Shown here one piece after another: positions 62,633 through 64,000 of a stretch of DNA of 64,000 nucleotides. The notes under the pieces are model-generated. The model did no database searches. It saw nothing but the letters and a program-made list of their open reading frames with translations, and had not been told where the DNA came from. The translations under genes were made by a program, and so were the position numbers. Every line of letters begins with the position of its first letter. Position 1 is the first letter of the stretch. Origin of the DNA: an uncultured Lachnospiraceae bacterium (GTDB lineage Bacteria > Bacillota > Clostridia > Lachnospirales > Lachnospiraceae); NCBI GenBank assembly GCA_946546945.1, contig CAMNOU010000005.1, positions 1 to 64,000 of the forward strand, read 5' to 3'.

Positions 62633-64000
62633 TTAATCTATTTGCTCAATCGTATAAGCGGACCGCTTCTCTTCTGCCTCTTTCCGTTTCTTCAGGAAGG
62701 CTTCGGCAAGCTGCGGAAACGCGATCCAGGAAAGAACATCCTCATCGCATTCTGCCAGGCCGGCAAGCTTCCTTTTGGCATCTTCAAACTGCGGCTCCAG
62801 AGAGTCGGCAAATCTTCCTTCTACTTCCGGCAGATCACCGAGTATCTTCTCCTTGATGACCGGATCGATCGGCGCAGGCGTCCGCCCGTACTCTCCGCGG
62901 CAGTAGGCCTGGATTTCTTTGGATACCTTCTTATAAGGCTCCCCCTGCAGAACATTCGTCACAGCCTGGACACCAATCATCTGGCTGGTCGGCGTCACAA
63001 GGGGAGGATATCCCATATCCGCCCGGACCTTCGGCGTCTCTTCAAGCACTTCGTCCAGCCGATCCAGCGCATTCATCTGCTTCAGCTGCGACATCAGATT
63101 CGAAAGCATTCCTCCGGGAATCTGATAACTCAGGCACTGTGTATCCGTCCTCAGGGATTTTGCCATCAGCGTACCATCCTCAATCATCTGATCACAGATC
63201 GGTTTGAAAAAGTCTGCCATCTGCAAGAGTTTCCCGTCGTTTAAATCCACCTGGTAGCCCATTTGTCTGAAAGCATAAGCCATCGTCTCGGTAGCCGGCT
63301 GAGAGGTTCCGCCGGAGAAAGGGGAAATCGCGGTATCAATCACATCCGCTCCTGCCTCCACTGCTTTCAGATAGGTCATAAACGCAAGTCCCGTCGTGGA
63401 ATGGGAGTGGAGCACGACCGGAAGATCTGTGGCATCTTTGATACGGCTGACCAGATCGTAAGCCTCCTGCGGTCCCATAATCCCCGCCATATCTTTAATG
63501 CAGACAGACTGCACGCCCATTTTCTGCATGTCCCGGACGAGCTCCAGATACTTCGTATGCGTATGAACCGGGCTGGTCGTATAAGCGATCGCTCCCGACG
63601 CATGGGCATTCCACTTCACCGCTTCATCGACCGCAGTCTCGATATTGCGCACATCGTTCAGTGCGTCAAAGATCCGGATGATATCAATCCCGTTCTTTAT
63701 GGAAAGCTCCACAAATCTGCGGACCACATCGTCCGGATAATGGTGATATCCCAGCAGATTCTGCCCGCGAAGCAGCATCTGAAGCTTTGTGTTCGGCATG
63801 TTTTCGCGAATCTTCCGCAGCCGCTCCCACGGGTCTTCGTTTAAATATCGAAGACATACATCAAATGTTGCGCCTCCCCAGCATTCCACCGAATAGTAAC
63901 CTGCCTGATCCATTGTCTGAAGAATCGGCGCAAATTCATCATAGGAAAGCCGTGTCGCAGCCAGGGACTGATTCGCATCCCGCAGCACTGTCTCAGTAAA
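62633..64000 (-). CDS. oadA: Oxaloacetate/pyruvate carboxyltransferase alpha subunit, 5'-partial
   Basis: At least 455 residues are seen; the frame is open to the window edge and reads TETVLRDANQSL before the track, so the true start lies outside. It is a TIM-barrel carboxyltransferase with DANQSLAATR, the metal-binding HSHSTTG near residue 200 and a PurA-like conserved domain. It transfers the carboxyl group of oxaloacetate (or related acid) to the free biotin carrier. First gene of the sodium-pump operon. The substrate is inferred; pyruvate carboxylase B is the close alternative. Confidence 0.9.
   Translation of the reverse strand, partial: FTETVLRDANQSLAATRLSYDEFAPILQTMDQAGYYSVECWGGATFDVCLRYLNEDPWERLRKIRENMPNTKLQMLLRGQNLLGYHHYPDDVVRRFVELSIKNGIDIIRIFDALNDVRNIETAVDEAVKWNAHASGAIAYTTSPVHTHTKYLELVRDMQKMGVQSVCIKDMAGIMGPQEAYDLVSRIKDATDLPVVLHSHSTTGLAFMTYLKAVEAGADVIDTAISPFSGGTSQPATETMAYAFRQMGYQVDLNDGKLLQMADFFKPICDQMIEDGTLMAKSLRTDTQCLSYQIPGGMLSNLMSQLKQMNALDRLDEVLEETPKVRADMGYPPLVTPTSQMIGVQAVTNVLQGEPYKKVSKEIQAYCRGEYGRTPAPIDPVIKEKILGDLPEVEGRFADSLEPQFEDAKRKLAGLAECDEDVLSWIAFPQLAEAFLKKRKEAEEKRSAYTIEQID

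Overview
The window looks like chromosomal DNA from a strictly anaerobic Bacillota of the Clostridia, most likely a gut Lachnospiraceae. The grounds are consensus sigma-A promoters (TTGACA-17-TATAAT type), strong AGGAGG ribosome binding sites, the Firmicutes order holB-yaaT-trmN6-rsmI, a four-subunit ferredoxin-dependent 2-oxoacid oxidoreductase, a sodium-pumping decarboxylase and many small regulators. The species assignment is an inference. Most genes are on the minus strand in tight operons with ATGA overlaps.

Layout. 0-6 kb: MoaE-like protein, oligoendopeptidase F, a DUF885 peptidase and a MATE exporter. 5.5-13 kb: housekeeping block on the minus strand (rsmI, trmN6, yaaT, holB, a guanylate-kinase-like gene, an Orn/Lys/Arg decarboxylase, dacF). 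13-19 kb: trmB, an S66 LD-carboxypeptidase and a marR-controlled heterodimeric ABC exporter. 19-24.8 kb: gap, the 2-oxoacid:ferredoxin oxidoreductase operon with an upstream P-loop ATPase, and a D-2-hydroxyacid dehydrogenase. 25-30.1 kb: a phloretin/DAPG-hydrolase-like gene, then a minus-strand run with larB and larE (nickel-pincer cofactor), an AEC transporter, a glutaredoxin-like protein, a PPC protein and an acetyltransferase.

30.1-36.5 kb is an accessory, repeat-rich patch. It holds inverted and direct repeats, a tRNA-Lys whose 3' end and terminator are duplicated 149 bp downstream, a possible 12-codon RVRR leader peptide before a GNAT gene, an alpha/beta hydrolase split by an amber codon, and an ABC transporter whose 3' end lies in a palindromic repeat. 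The two copies of that repeat flank about 3.3 kb. 36.5-49.9 kb: SEC-C protein, an overlooked 57-aa zinc ribbon, LysR, MBL-fold hydrolase, two ECF sigma/membrane-partner pairs around an NSS transporter, a CrcB-like protein, DUF2500, PucR and a UroD-family methyltransferase.

50-55.7 kb: an ATPase gene whose promoter is overlaid by three 29-bp tandem repeats, a GntR regulator, a decayed locus in which a shrunken pyrK-like gene is fused to the tail of a fumarase alpha subunit and followed by a beta subunit lacking its start, and a DUF4097-PadR-HAAS operon behind a palindromic operator. 55.7-64 kb: LysR/EamA pair, a TetR divergent from lon with paired TTGACAnnTGTCAA operators, and an oxaloacetate decarboxylase-type sodium pump (alpha cut by the window end).

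Metabolically the window suggests amino-acid and 2-oxoacid fermentation coupled to ferredoxin and a sodium gradient. The strongest candidates for unusual biology are the tandem operator at 51.07-51.16 kb, the TetR-lon switch, the leader peptide at 30.98 kb and the repeat patch around tRNA-Lys.
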